DNA of 19,111 bases from Conidiobolus incongruus B7586. Lineage: Eukaryota; Entomophthoromycota; Entomophthoromycetes; Entomophthorales; Conidiobolaceae. Positions 1-9,520 of the stretch are shown piece by piece. The stretch's first letter is position 1. Each line of letters starts with the position of its first letter. The translations under genes and the position numbers were made by a program. The stretch covers positions 1-19,111 of the forward strand of contig JNEM01008819.1 in NCBI GenBank assembly GCA_000697335.1. Direction: 5' to 3'. The notes beneath the pieces were generated by a model, which ran no database searches, was not told the DNA's origin, and worked only from the letters and a program-made list of their open reading frames with translations.

Positions 1-180
1 ATTTAAAGGTTTATATTTTAATCAATTAATAACTAAATATCATCATTTAATGATATATATAATTAATAAATATAATAGATTTTAATTATTTAATTTAAAT
101 TTATTTAATTAAATATTAATTAAGTTATTAGTAAATATATAAGTGTTTTTGATTTTATAACTTACTTTTACAAGTTAGTG
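1..180 (+). mobile_element. Right end of a second Tc1-like IR/DR transposon copy, cut by window edge
   Basis: This stretch aligns base for base with 13856-14035, the right inverted repeat of the Tc1 element at 12464-14035. By eye there are about 16 differences over 180 bases, mostly A/G or C/T. It ends in CAAGTTAGTG followed by TA at 181-182, the expected Tc1/mariner target dinucleotide. The outer direct repeat (146-180) matches the left outer repeat of the other copy, in reverse complement, at 32 of 35 positions. This end is less decayed than the other copy and gives the better view of the true terminus, CACTAACTTG. The rest of the element, including any transposase, lies before the window. 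It could instead be a solo end. Confidence 0.8.
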
Positions 181-410
181 TATTTATTTATTATTATAAG
201 TTAAATATATATTATTATTCTAATCTTGTATTAAATATAAAAATATTTATATAATATTTAATACTTATATATAAATCAAATTAATATAGTTAATTCTTTT
301 CCTTAAAATGGTTTAAAACCCCTAATTAAAATTCAATATTAAGTCAAAACATTTTTTTAGAAATTATTTTTTTTATTCTAAAGTTAGATCAATTAAATAG
401 TTTAAAATTA

Positions 411-448
411 TTAATAAATATATATTCAAAAGAATATATATTTATTAA
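411..448. repeat. Perfect 17-bp inverted repeat with 4-nt loop
   Basis: The arms at 411-427 and 432-448 are exact reverse complements, separated by AAAA. The arms are nearly pure A/T with one C:G pair at the loop. It lies in noncoding AT-rich DNA (183-780) where I see no gene. It may form a cruciform or hairpin, but low-complexity DNA makes such palindromes by chance more often than usual. Confidence 0.6.
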
Positions 449-779
449 AATCATCAATCATAATAATTGTATATTTAAAATATAAAGTTATAAGATATTT
501 AAGAAATTTAGATATAGAGTAATCTATATTTATATCAATATTTTAACTTTAAAAAATGAAATACTAATAGTAATAGTGAACAACAATATTATCAATTTTC
601 CTCTAAAGATATAATAATAAAACATATGACTTTTTTTATTATAAATTTGGTATAAATAATAGATGAATATTAATATTATACTATCAGAAATAGTTCAATA
701 ATATCTCATAACTAATTCATAACAATATCATTTTCTTATATTTTATTTAAATTTTAAAACTATCTTTGCTTTAATAAGT

Positions 780-1129
780 TTTGACAGTTTAATTTAAAAT
801 ATCAACATGTCTTGGAAAAGCATAGTCTAGAGTAATTTGAGCAAAAAAGCAAGGTCTGGGGAATTTAAGGTAAGTTTTAAAGAGATAGGGGGTATATTGA
901 TTTAAGTCAAATAGCTGGGAGGACCCAGGTCAAACTCTTCTAGCTGAGGATAGCTCTAATTCTGGGTTTTATATAGTGTGGGTTAGGTAAGATGATTCAT
1001 GAGTTTATCTGGTGACTTATATTATTGTCCAATTAAATGATAGAGCAAGAGCAGATGTTATGTGAGTGGGAAATGACTTTATCATTAGGTTTATGTAAGG
1101 ATACTTAGGTGGAAGAGAGTCACTTGACT
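780..1129 (+). other. Less AT-rich stretch without an intact ORF; possible decayed element interior
   Basis: This stretch has clearly more G than its surroundings, including runs such as GGGAGGACCCAGG near 916. No frame stays open. It abuts the LTR-like sequence at 1130 and has a purine-rich run (GGTGGAAGAGAG, about 1109-1120) shortly before it, so it may be the broken interior of an LTR retroelement. I recognise no protein motif, and an old host gene is equally possible. Confidence 0.25.
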
Positions 1130-1367
1130 TGTGACAATATTTCAACTCTAAATTGAATATATGATAATTTGAATAAATTTGTTCTATATACATTTGTAAA
1201 AACGATCTAATATATTTAATGTTTTGTTTAATAATAAGTTTTATAAATAAAGATTGTTGTTAGAGAAATACTAATAATATATATTAGTCAATTGTTTATT
1301 AATCTTGCTCTTTAACATATTTGGACTGTATGTCTTAAGGTTTACTTACTGTTGAAATGTTGTAACA
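1130..1367. mobile_element. LTR-like sequence of 238 bp, possible solo or 3' LTR (Ty3-like ends)
   Basis: It begins TGTGACAATATTTCAAC and ends GTTGAAATGTTGTAACA. These ends are imperfect inverted repeats matching at 15 of 17 positions, with the TGT...ACA termini usual for LTRs of Ty3-type elements. A TATAAATAAAG run in the middle could serve as TATA box or poly(A) signal. No matching 5-bp target duplication is seen at the two ends, so it is not a clean solo LTR. It may be one end of a larger decayed element, or an inverted-repeat DNA element instead. It looks old and broken. Confidence 0.35.
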
Positions 1368-1937
1368 GAATATTAAAAGAAATTGGAATCCCTTCTATCC
1401 TTAGCACTTATGGGTTTAAATAATTCATTTTGTGAATGACATAAGATTTTGATAAATTCAAATAAAACAAGCTAAAGAACATCATTTAAGTATGGATCAA
1501 CAAATCCACTATAACTGGGAGGTAATATAGATTTTTGAATTGTGAAAGATAGGTATATTTGAAATTCAACATTAATGACAAAAATATGAAATATCCAAAA
1601 ATGGTCAAATTCATTTTGTTAATTCCTAAGATTTCATGCTTTCAGCTGAAATTTCACAATTTTTTGTTCATCAAAAATTTTACATCCACATAATCAATCG
1701 TATCAAATCTGAAAATTGATCAATTTTAAACAAATTCTAAGATTAATAATATCACCTGATAATTAGGCCAAATTTTCAAGTTTATCCTAAAGTATTGCTA
1801 TGTTCGAAAATATACATAACCTAGGTTAATATAGATGCATATACCAGAGTTCAAATCGCCCCGAATTAAATTTAATGAATTCTTTATTGCCAAGTATTGA
1901 GGTGATGTGGTTTTCATAAATTGACTGATACAAACAA

Positions 1938-1945
1938 TATAAATA
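1938..1945 (+). promoter_or_regulatory. TATA-box-like TATAAATA before the CDGSH gene
   Basis: TATAAATA lies 99 bp before the ATG at 2037 and is followed by a pyrimidine-rich stretch and an A-rich leader. The position suits a fungal core promoter. Matches like this are common in such AT-rich DNA, so only the position supports it. Confidence 0.4.
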
Positions 1946-2036
1946 CTGTATTCTTTTCAGTTTAATAATCAATATTAATAATCAAAAAAACAAATAACTA
2001 ATTAACACTAAAATCGACTTTGGATAATATATAAAT

Positions 2037-2689
2037 ATGACCAAAACTTTACCTGATTTAAATGAAAAACAAAAACACTTAATTAATATTCCTGATTTGG
2101 AGGATTTAAAACCTTGTATACCTTTAGTAATGACTTGATCGCTTACTCATTACGAGGTTGCTAATCTATATTTAGTATGGTACTTTAAAAGTTGACGGTT
2201 TAGAAGCTGGTAAAACTATGTTAATATGTTGTTGTGGTCTATCTAAGAATGGACCTTGGTGTGACGGTAATTTTATTCTCCAATTTCTAAAATATTTTAT
2301 TAATTTGAATTTAGATAGTCACATAGGCACCAATTTCAAACCAATGAAGTGGAAAGTGCCCGATAATGTGGGCACTAAAAGAGTTTTTAGGTTTTGTCAT
2401 TGTAAATATAGTAAGGATTTTCCGTAAGTTTGATTCAAATATTATATTTAGATTTATACTAATAATTTTTAATTTATAGTCGATATGATGGTAGTCGTAA
2501 GTCCCCATATATCACAAAACTATATTGTGAATTACCAATATATATTGTATAGATGCTGATTTGCCAACAGCTTTCCTAACGAATCAATACCACTGCAAGA
2601 ACAGAAAGAATCATAATGACAGTATGAAAATTTGCGAGAGTTGTGGCTGGACACCGACTCAGGTTTTGAGTTATGAGCATTTGTTATGA
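2037..2689 (+). CDS. CDGSH iron-sulfur domain protein (CISD3-like), 5 exons, altered motifs
   Basis: Exons 2037-2126, 2176-2266, 2315-2423, 2480-2496 and 2553-2689 join to an open frame of 147 residues ending in TGA. The introns are 49, 48, 56 and 56 nt, all GT...AG; branch-like CTAAT sits near 2161 and TACTAAT near 2458. Two CDGSH-type motifs mark the tandem-motif type III (CISD3/MiNT) family, which binds 2Fe-2S clusters through three Cys and one His, usually in mitochondria. The first reads C-x-C-GLSKNGPWCDDSH, with Asp for the usual Gly but all four ligands. The second reads C-x-C-KYSKDFPRYDGSH, with Tyr where the third Cys ligand should be. The C-terminal tail has ICESCGW, a C-x2-C that might bind metal. 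Both odd residues are single G-to-A steps from the consensus codon. The intact splice sites argue for a working gene, but a young decaying copy is possible. Confidence 0.85.
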
Positions 2690-4513
2690 TAATTAAATAA
2701 TATCTTTTTTATTGTTCATTGATTGACTATATACAATTTTTTTGGGTCTTATTAGATTTATCATTTTTTTTCTAGGTTTCAAATATTTTATCTTTAAACA
2801 TTGATCATAAATCAATCTCAGTAAATTTATCAAGAATGATTCTTAATCGAATAATTTAATACAACAAAATAACATAATTAATATATATTTATTTATAATA
2901 TATCAATATCTACATTATCAACTGTTGGAATTTTATTGTGAATTCAACATAAATCAGATGATATAATTATTATAATTTTTTATTGTTTTAATTTATTTAA
3001 TTATATTTAGTTGTTTTCAATAATATTCAATAATAGTCAAAGGATATATATGTAACAAAATGTAGTTATACTTTTGAATGTAAAATATAATATTTTTATG
3101 ATTTGAAAACTCTACCTAAATCCCTTATAAATATAATTTGAACTATTTATATTATAAACAGTCCCAAGTCCACAATATATTAAAATAATATATTAATTCA
3201 ATTAATGTAGTAATTAGAGAGTATTAAATATTTGATTTAATAATAAGGCCATTGATTTAAAATTTATAGTCATTTTACAAAATTATTATCCTTTTAATTT
3301 GTAATTTGAGGATAGTATTCAATATTAAATTTCTTATTACTTTATATTTTTAATAATAGGAATTTTTTGTGATTCAAAATAAATAAATATTTTAATATAT
3401 AATATATAAAAATAAATATATAATATCAATTTAATAGTTTCTTTTATTATTAATAACTTTTTGTTATACTTTTAATAAAGATCTAATACCTAAAAAATAA
3501 TTCTTTTTATTAAAGACTAAAATTTAATATTTTATAAACCAATTAAATTTTCTTGTAGAAATTTTCTTTTTTATAAGTTGGTTTTTTAATTACCTAAAGC
3601 AATTATAATTACATAAGTTATAATTTAATGAATATACTAGATGTAGTAGTTTTTTCCAGTTATTTTTAATTAGAAAGTTTTTTACAGTTTTAAATTTATG
3701 TATTTTATAATAATCATGTTAAATAATAAACCTTCTTAAATTATATTAAGAACACTAATTAAAAATACTTTTATTTAAAAAAACAATATAAAGTTTATTA
3801 ATAATTAATTTTTCTTTAGGAATTTAATAAAAATAACATATAATATCATAATTTATTATTATAATTAACATTTATCTATTAACAAAATGTTTATTTAGAG
3901 GGATTTATAGAGGAGGTTAATTTATCTTAATTTAACATTTTAATTTATGTTTTAATAAAAGATTATATATAAAGATTTAAGATTCATCAATTATAATTAT
4001 TTACTGTAAAAGTTTAAGCTTCTAATAATATTTTAGTAAGTTTTATTTAATAATAACTACTTTAACTTTTTTTAAGCTTTAATTAAATTATAAGGTATTT
4101 ATTTTATATTTTTATTTATTAATTTGAATTTAAACTTTAATATATATAAAATACTTGTAAAACTAATATTAAAGTACTTAAATAATTCTTTAACTAAAAT
4201 AAAAAGGTACTTTTTAATATATTTTTTTTCTCTAATAACAATTAAAAAAATAATAATTAAAGTTAATTTTTTAAATTTTAACAAGCATTAAATAATTTCT
4301 CTTTTAAATTTAAAGTAATTTACCTAACAATAAATTGTTAATTAAAATAATATTTTATTATCAAAAGTTACTTGTAAATTTTAAATAATTTTAAAATGTT
4401 TATAGTTAAATTTTACTAATACTAATATAAAAAACTTTTAATGATTATTATTTAGTTTAAATATAATTAAATTAAATAACTAATTTTAAAAAGTTAATAT
4501 TTTAATCAAAAAA
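2690..4513. other. Long AT-rich intergenic region, nothing recognised
   Basis: About 1.8 kb of very AT-rich DNA between the CDGSH gene and the TBCK relic. No open frame longer than about 60 codons is seen, and those present are low-complexity Lys/Ile/Phe/Leu/Asn strings. It may include old transposon DNA worn down to A+T, but no transposase motif, terminal repeat or RNA gene could be identified. Confidence 0.6.
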
Positions 4514-4515
4514 AT

Positions 4516-4518
<3 letters not shown>

Positions 4519-4548
<30 letters not shown>
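4519..4548. repeat. (TA)n microsatellite
   Basis: About 14 to 15 TA units in a row, in the AT-rich DNA before the TBCK relic. It is a simple repeat and likely length-variable between strains. Confidence 0.9.
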
Positions 4549-4553
<5 letters not shown>

Positions 4554-4760
4554 TATATAATTTCCTACTAACTTTATATATATTTATTTATTTCAAACTA
4601 ATAATATATTTGAAAAGTCAGAAATTAAAAAATTTCCCATTACTTCAAATTCAAGGTAATATCAGATTCATTTCTAGTTGGTAAATTCTAACACTATTGC
4701 TGTAAAGACTTCAGCCTCACAAGAGAATGTTAATTATAATATATCATTTATACATTCTTT

Positions 4761-7542
4761 ATGCCTCCTCAATACTTTCTTGATAATTTCATTGACCAAA
4801 TTCCTCACCAACTATATGGCAAATTTGGTAAATTTCATCTGCTAAGGGTGCTTAATCTGATTCCATTGGTTGAAATGGTTAGATTGAAACATACTAAATA
4901 ATATTTATTGAAAGATTAGATGATTTATTAATATTAAATATAGCTAAAATGTTCATCATAGCTGAGAATTTACCATCCCAAAATTTAAGAGAATTAATAT
5001 CAACCTAGCAACCGATTCAAGGCCACATTGACAAAATAAGCCAACTAATCAATCATATATTAAGAAGTGTTGAAAGCCTTAAAACATTAGGAATTGTTCA
5101 CGAAATGTTAAGTCCCAATCAGATTTTTATTGAGGATGGTAATATAATAATATCGGGGTATTGGTGGAATATGTTATGTAGATTTTGTTTGAGGACACCT
5201 TTTCCTTTGATGTAATTAATATTTGTTTAAAGTTTATTATAGACTTAATATGCTGCTTAGTGATTTAAGATATACTCCTCCAGAAATTATTGCTTATTAA
5301 AAAGAGTTGAGTAAACTTAATAATAGAGATCTCGGTGTGGAATTGACTTACGACCAACTAGTAACCATTACCATATAACATTTAATTTTAAATTGTCAAT
5401 ATTTCTTTATGGTGATATATGGTCTATAGGTGCGACTTTATTCGAATTAATCACAGGAAAAAACTCTAAAATGTGGATAAAAGATTATACAAACAAAGTT
5501 TAAAATTGGGATTCAAATTATATATGAGGGTACTGACACTATAACAGAATTCAATTCAAGAATAGATTAAATTGTACACAATCTGGAGCCAGGTTATGAA
5601 GGAGATATTGATATACTACAATATCTTTTAATTTAGTAAAGGGATGTTTGTAAATTAACCCTAGTGAAAGATTTACAATTGGCCAGTTTAGATCTCATTC
5701 CTTAATAATCTAATACTCGGTTGATAATCGTCACAAGCGTTGGGACAGCTACCCCATACTACCATCTCTCCATCTCCAAGATAATCCTTTAACTCCCAAT
5801 TTCCAAATATTTCCACCTGTGGAAATTGGCAGTGGGTGACTTGGGAAATTTAATACAGTTTAGTCTACTTCCAATTCTGAAATTGCCTCAACTGGTAGTT
5901 GCTAATTCGAATCTGTCGGATACCGAGAATCATGATCCTACACAACTGTTTAATGCCAATAGTGTTATAAGGTTAAATTTGGAGTAGTTGATTCAGAGAA
6001 GTATTCTGTATATTTTGACAATCCTGGAGGTAATAGATATCATTCAAGATTAGTTCCACTAGTATTCTCATACAAATTATAGTAATTTCTAAAAATCTCT
6101 CCAATCCTATTTACAATCAAAATGTATCGGGTACCATCTCGTCAACTTCGAGTCAAAAAGATTTCAATTTGAATTTCATACGTTTAAAATTATTCCTAAA
6201 TCTGTCGTTGCAGTATCCCAGTTCCAAAGCGGAAATTAATATCCAAGCAAAATCCCGTATTTCATCCCAAGTGAGGGGTAAAATTAGAGCAAGTTTACTA
6301 TGTATAGAATTTGTGGAATCGTTGGAGTATGACAAGGTAGATAAAGATCAAGAGTTGGATACGCATAGACAATTGCAAATGGATATTATACGATATCATC
6401 CGCACCATCCGTTGCTAGGATCACCAACAGGCTATCAAAAGTTGAAGAAGTTGCTGAAAGCTTGGCAACTCAACAATACTTATTTAGTGTACTGACAAGG
6501 TGTCGATTCCCTCGCTGCAATGTTCACCAGCTACAATTTTCACTACGAATCTTTGACACTTTCTTCAATGAAACAGCACATTACCAGGTACTAAAAGGAT
6601 TTCCTCACTGAAAATAACATCTAATGTCTCTGGGGATACTTTGGCGTGTTTTTGCAACTTTTGGCTTTTCATGGTCCTTGCCTGGTTCATCATTTGCATA
6701 AATTAGACATAGGTCCGAAAGAGTATGCAATTAATTAGTTTTGTACAATATTTTCTCATGTATTTACGATAGAATCGATCGTATCGCTATATGGTAGGAT
6801 TCTAACGAGATCTGAGACTTACTCCAGGCTTGTAGGATTAGCTATTTTTCAACAGTTAAGGGATCAAATCCCAACTAGCGAACAACTAGATACAATTCCA
6901 TTGTCGACCGATGCACTCCTCGGTATCGATCTAGAGCTTTGTTTAACCACAACTGATAACTACTACTACCTTACCGCACTCCAATCTCGATTCAATGTCG
7001 AGCTCTTCAACACTTTGAGTCCTTTATTCGGCGTCAGTTAAGAATTTCTTGAAGAGATTGTGCATATACCCAAAGTTGGGTTTCGAGAATGGAGCCAAAT
7101 ACAATCGAGAGCTTTTGTTATGAACCTGAGGTCAAAATCCAGGTTCTTTTCCAGACATGTCAAGAAGAGCTTCCATTCTGACTGATCTACCCACCTTCTA
7201 AAGGCTGTTGGAAACACCCTCCATCTTTACAGCCAAAATTTAATAATGGGCCTCATGCTTAACGATCGCCAAGCGACTGAAGGCTTCATCAGCAGTCAGT
7301 TCCGCAACCAACTCGCTCATTTCATCCGAATAATGGGACGGCACTAAGTCAAAAATGAATCAATCGAGATTTCGAAAAGTGATGGCACCAACAATACGCA
7401 GTAATATAACTGTGAAGGAGTCCCAGTTTACCATGTTCAGCTCAAGTATAGAAAAAATCCTAACGATTTGTTATCTAAGTGTATTTATTTACCAGAAGCT
7501 AAGATTAATGAGAAATTACCAATATGTTTTGAAATTATTTAA
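4761..7542 (+). pseudogene. Decayed TBCK-type gene: pseudokinase, TBC (Rab-GAP) and rhodanese-like regions
   Basis: The domain order matches TBCK (TBC domain-containing kinase), an endosomal FERRY-complex protein in animals. The kinase-like part (about 4800-5700) has IVHEMLSPNQIFIEDGN in place of an HRD loop, fitting TBCK's inactive kinase, then LRYTPPEII and GDIWSIGATLFELITGK. The TBC domain (from about 6271) shows RGKIRASLL, VDKDQELDTHRQ, MDIIRYH with the arginine-finger position at 6379-6393, GSPTGY, LLKAW and the QG of YWQG. A rhodanese-like part covers about 7090-7345. From 6169 to 7542 one frame runs through with no visible frameshift but eight internal stops: 6493, 6592, 6622, 6736, 7039, 7183, 7345 and 7402. 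TGA 6493 and TAG 6736 replace Trp codons conserved in TBCK, and TAA 6622 fits a lost Gln, so each is explained by C:G to T:A change. The kinase part also holds stops and unclear intron borders. The ATG at 4761 is a guess. Confidence 0.85.
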
Positions 7543-9115
7543 CAAATATCTAAGTTATTAATTATTCTTTCAATAATTTTTATTGTGAAATATTTATCAA
7601 AAGGAATGAGAATACCAATTCTTCCTTATATTGAAATATTGCGTTGAGCAAATTTCTACCTCTCAGTTATGCATCTTTAGAATATTATATTTAGTTGCCA
7701 CATTCATTATCAGTATCAATACGAGGTAGATAACTAACACCTCTGCCAACTAACCACTCTACTCATTCGTTTCACTATCATATTCACGACAATTCTCATA
7801 CTATGTTTTTTATGACAGTTTTGACCTTATAGATATATCGCTATTATACCAATAATGGTAATTATAATTTATTTTGATTCTATTAAATTCAATTACCCCC
7901 ACATCATAAATCTTTCCTTTTTCATAATCGATCTAAATTGGTGTTTCATATAAATTATCACACAGAGTATTAACAATATTAAATATTATAATTAATAAAT
8001 GGATTAGTCATTGGCAAATTGGAGGTTGTATATGAAAAAGATCAATGTAAACCTCAAATATATCAGATTGAAAAGATATGAATATCAAATAATTCAAAAA
8101 CTTAAAAACATTGATAATTAAAATAATATTTTAAGTTGGTTTAGGATAATCAAATTACATATTTCAATTGTTTTTTTATTATTGTTATTTATTCACATTG
8201 TGAAAACATTAATCCATATTCAATTTTGAATTATTTTTTTCAAAACTTGAATTTTTTAGTTTCACAAATAATAGTGTTAATAGTATTAAATTCATAATCA
8301 CAAATATCAAAATATGTTTGAATTAATTAATTATTTGAATATATAAAATTAATATTTTAAATTTTAAAGTAGAAAATAAAAGTTAATTTAAAATAAAAAT
8401 CAATTAAAATTTGAAAAGGTAAAATTTTTATTTTGCATTAATTCCAATTGAACCAGAATCTTATAAATTTATTAGATTTTTTTAATTAGTATATTAGATT
8501 AATAGGAATTATATTTTTGAAATCAATTCCCTGAAAATAATTTTGAGTAAATGATGAATAGTTGGAAATAGAAAAATATTAATATTTTAATAGATATAAC
8601 CTCATATTCTGTATTAATTGAAGGTACTTGGTGTACTAATGATGATATTATTGAAATATTTGTTCTTTATGACTTTATATGGTGTACTTGTAAAATATAT
8701 CATAGTTATCGGATATTAAGTTAGATACAGTCAGAATGTGGTGTAAAATTAGAGAAACTGATCATTTTCACCAAGAAATATTATGCAGTATATAAACATC
8801 TTGACAATATGATCAGAATTCGAAAGTATATATTTTAATTTATTATAAATTATTGATATATTGGATACTCGGATTAATCTTAGTTGAAGTTATTGGATAA
8901 TGACTAAACAAAAATTGATATATTATTTCAATATTGGTTTTAGCAATACCATTCTATATCTTCAAAATGATAAAATATTTTACAATTATCTCAATGTTGA
9001 AATGAGTTTTTTTATCAATAGAAATTGCCATAGTTAATTTATTATTGATATTGATTGCTAATATTTAGACCACCAGTGCAATTTAGTTGATAATCATTTA
9101 AATATAATTCATTCT
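7543..9115. other. AT-rich region holding only a degenerate gene fragment
   Basis: Apart from the membrane-protein fragment at about 7694-7805, this stretch holds no gene I can support. It is AT-rich with many stops in all frames. A reading on the minus strand from about 7940 to 7810 gives a weak coding-like string (DYEKGKIYDVGVIEF) in line with the fragment. It may be part of the same relic. Confidence 0.5.
7694..7805 (-). pseudogene. Degenerate paralogue fragment of the 9116-9520 membrane protein
   Basis: Read on the minus strand this gives YENCREYDSE, then GVSYLPRIDT in a shifted frame. The intact gene 1.3 kb away has YENCPKYDNE and GIRYPPIVYT at the same spacing, about 20 residues apart. 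The DNA also aligns, for example TCATATTCACGACAATTCT against TCATATTTGGGACAATTTT. Two in-frame stops and a frame shift lie between the two blocks, so this is a broken tandem copy of the C-terminal tail. No clear transmembrane segment is found in the DNA at higher coordinates, where it should be. The short match keeps confidence moderate. Confidence 0.45.
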
Positions 9116-9520
9116 TCAATTCACAGATTTTTTACTAGTATAAACAATGGGCGGATATCTAATCCCATTATTATTTGCAAACTGTTCTCCAAAAGCAATC
9201 TCATTATCATATTTGGGACAATTTTCGTACCTTGGAGGTGGAGGTAATTTCGCCTGAATCCAATCCCCCTTATTACCCCTATTGTTGTCGATAGTAATAC
9301 CGTTACATTCTGCGACTGTCACTTCGCGATTGTTCACTTTCTTTTGGTTCAGAAGTTTTGATCGATATTTGGTGAATAACAATATTATCAATGCCACAAG
9401 ACCTAAGATTACAAGTCCCAAAATACTGATTAATAGTTTGAGAGGTGGTGGTATTAAGTATACTCCACTGAGATTATCTTTAGATGTAAATTTGTTAAAA
9501 TCGTTGTTATAAGGTTCCAT
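9116..9520 (-). CDS. Small single-pass membrane protein, function unknown
   Basis: An open frame of 134 residues from ATG at 9520 to TGA at 9116-9118. Residues 1-27 are polar and end in IPPPLK. Residues about 28-50 are a strong hydrophobic helix (LLISILGLVILGLVALIILLF), followed by basic KYRSK, which suggests the N-terminus outside and the tail in the cytosol. The tail (52-134) is polar and holds LPPPPRYENCPKYDNE, a proline-tyrosine stretch that could bind SH3 or WW partners. I recognise no family. A broken copy of the tail lies at 7694-7805, so the family has been tandemly duplicated. Upstream on this strand (9719 down to about 9575) is a coding-like stretch starting MVTNEFDDIS with an in-frame TAA at 9662-9660. 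The present ORF may therefore be the last exon of a longer, partly decayed gene. Higher GC than its flanks supports it as real coding sequence. Confidence 0.6.
   Translation of the reverse strand: MEPYNNDFNKFTSKDNLSGVYLIPPPLKLLISILGLVILGLVALIILLFTKYRSKLLNQKKVNNREVTVAECNGITIDNNRGNKGDWIQAKLPPPPRYENCPKYDNEIAFGEQFANNNGIRYPPIVYTSKKSVN

Noticed and set aside
1840-1872. GAGTTCAAATCGCCCC, like the B box of a tRNA gene
   Set aside because: No matching A box lies 30-60 bases before it and no 5' acceptor strand pairs with the following bases, so a tRNA fold is not possible.
2218-2427. Stand-alone 69-residue ORF on the plus strand
   Set aside because: It is exons 2 and 3 of the CDGSH gene plus the unspliced 48-nt intron, which happens to be open; the start at 2218 is an internal Met.
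2311-2508. Minus-strand ORF of 65 residues over the CDGSH gene
   Set aside because: It lies antisense to exons 3 and 4 and their intron, with no recognisable motif.
3540-3640. ATAAGTTATAATTTA near 3615, similar to the Tc1 repeat core
   Set aside because: Only the A/T-rich core matches; there is no second repeat, no partner end and no transposase nearby, so chance is likely.
4099-4284. Minus-strand ORF of 61 residues
   Set aside because: Low-complexity Lys/Ile/Phe/Leu string in A+T-rich DNA; chance opening, though it may lie in an old unrecognised element.
6153-6335. Minus-strand ORF antisense to the TBC domain
   Set aside because: The plus strand at this place matches TBCK clearly, so this is a shadow.
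4761-7542. Reassigned stop codons (a variant genetic code) as the reason for in-frame stops in the TBCK frame
   Set aside because: TGA and TAG both fall on conserved Trp and TAA on Gln, while normal TGG and CAA codons occur in the same frame and the intact F-box and bS6m genes end in TAA; decay is simpler.
7355-7561. Plus-strand ORF of 68 residues after the TBCK relic
   Set aside because: It is in a different frame from the relic; the relic's own frame stays coding-like down to TAA at 7540-7542.
9282-9512. Plus-strand ORF of 76 residues
   Set aside because: It is antisense to the membrane-protein gene, whose clear transmembrane helix and tail composition favour the minus strand.
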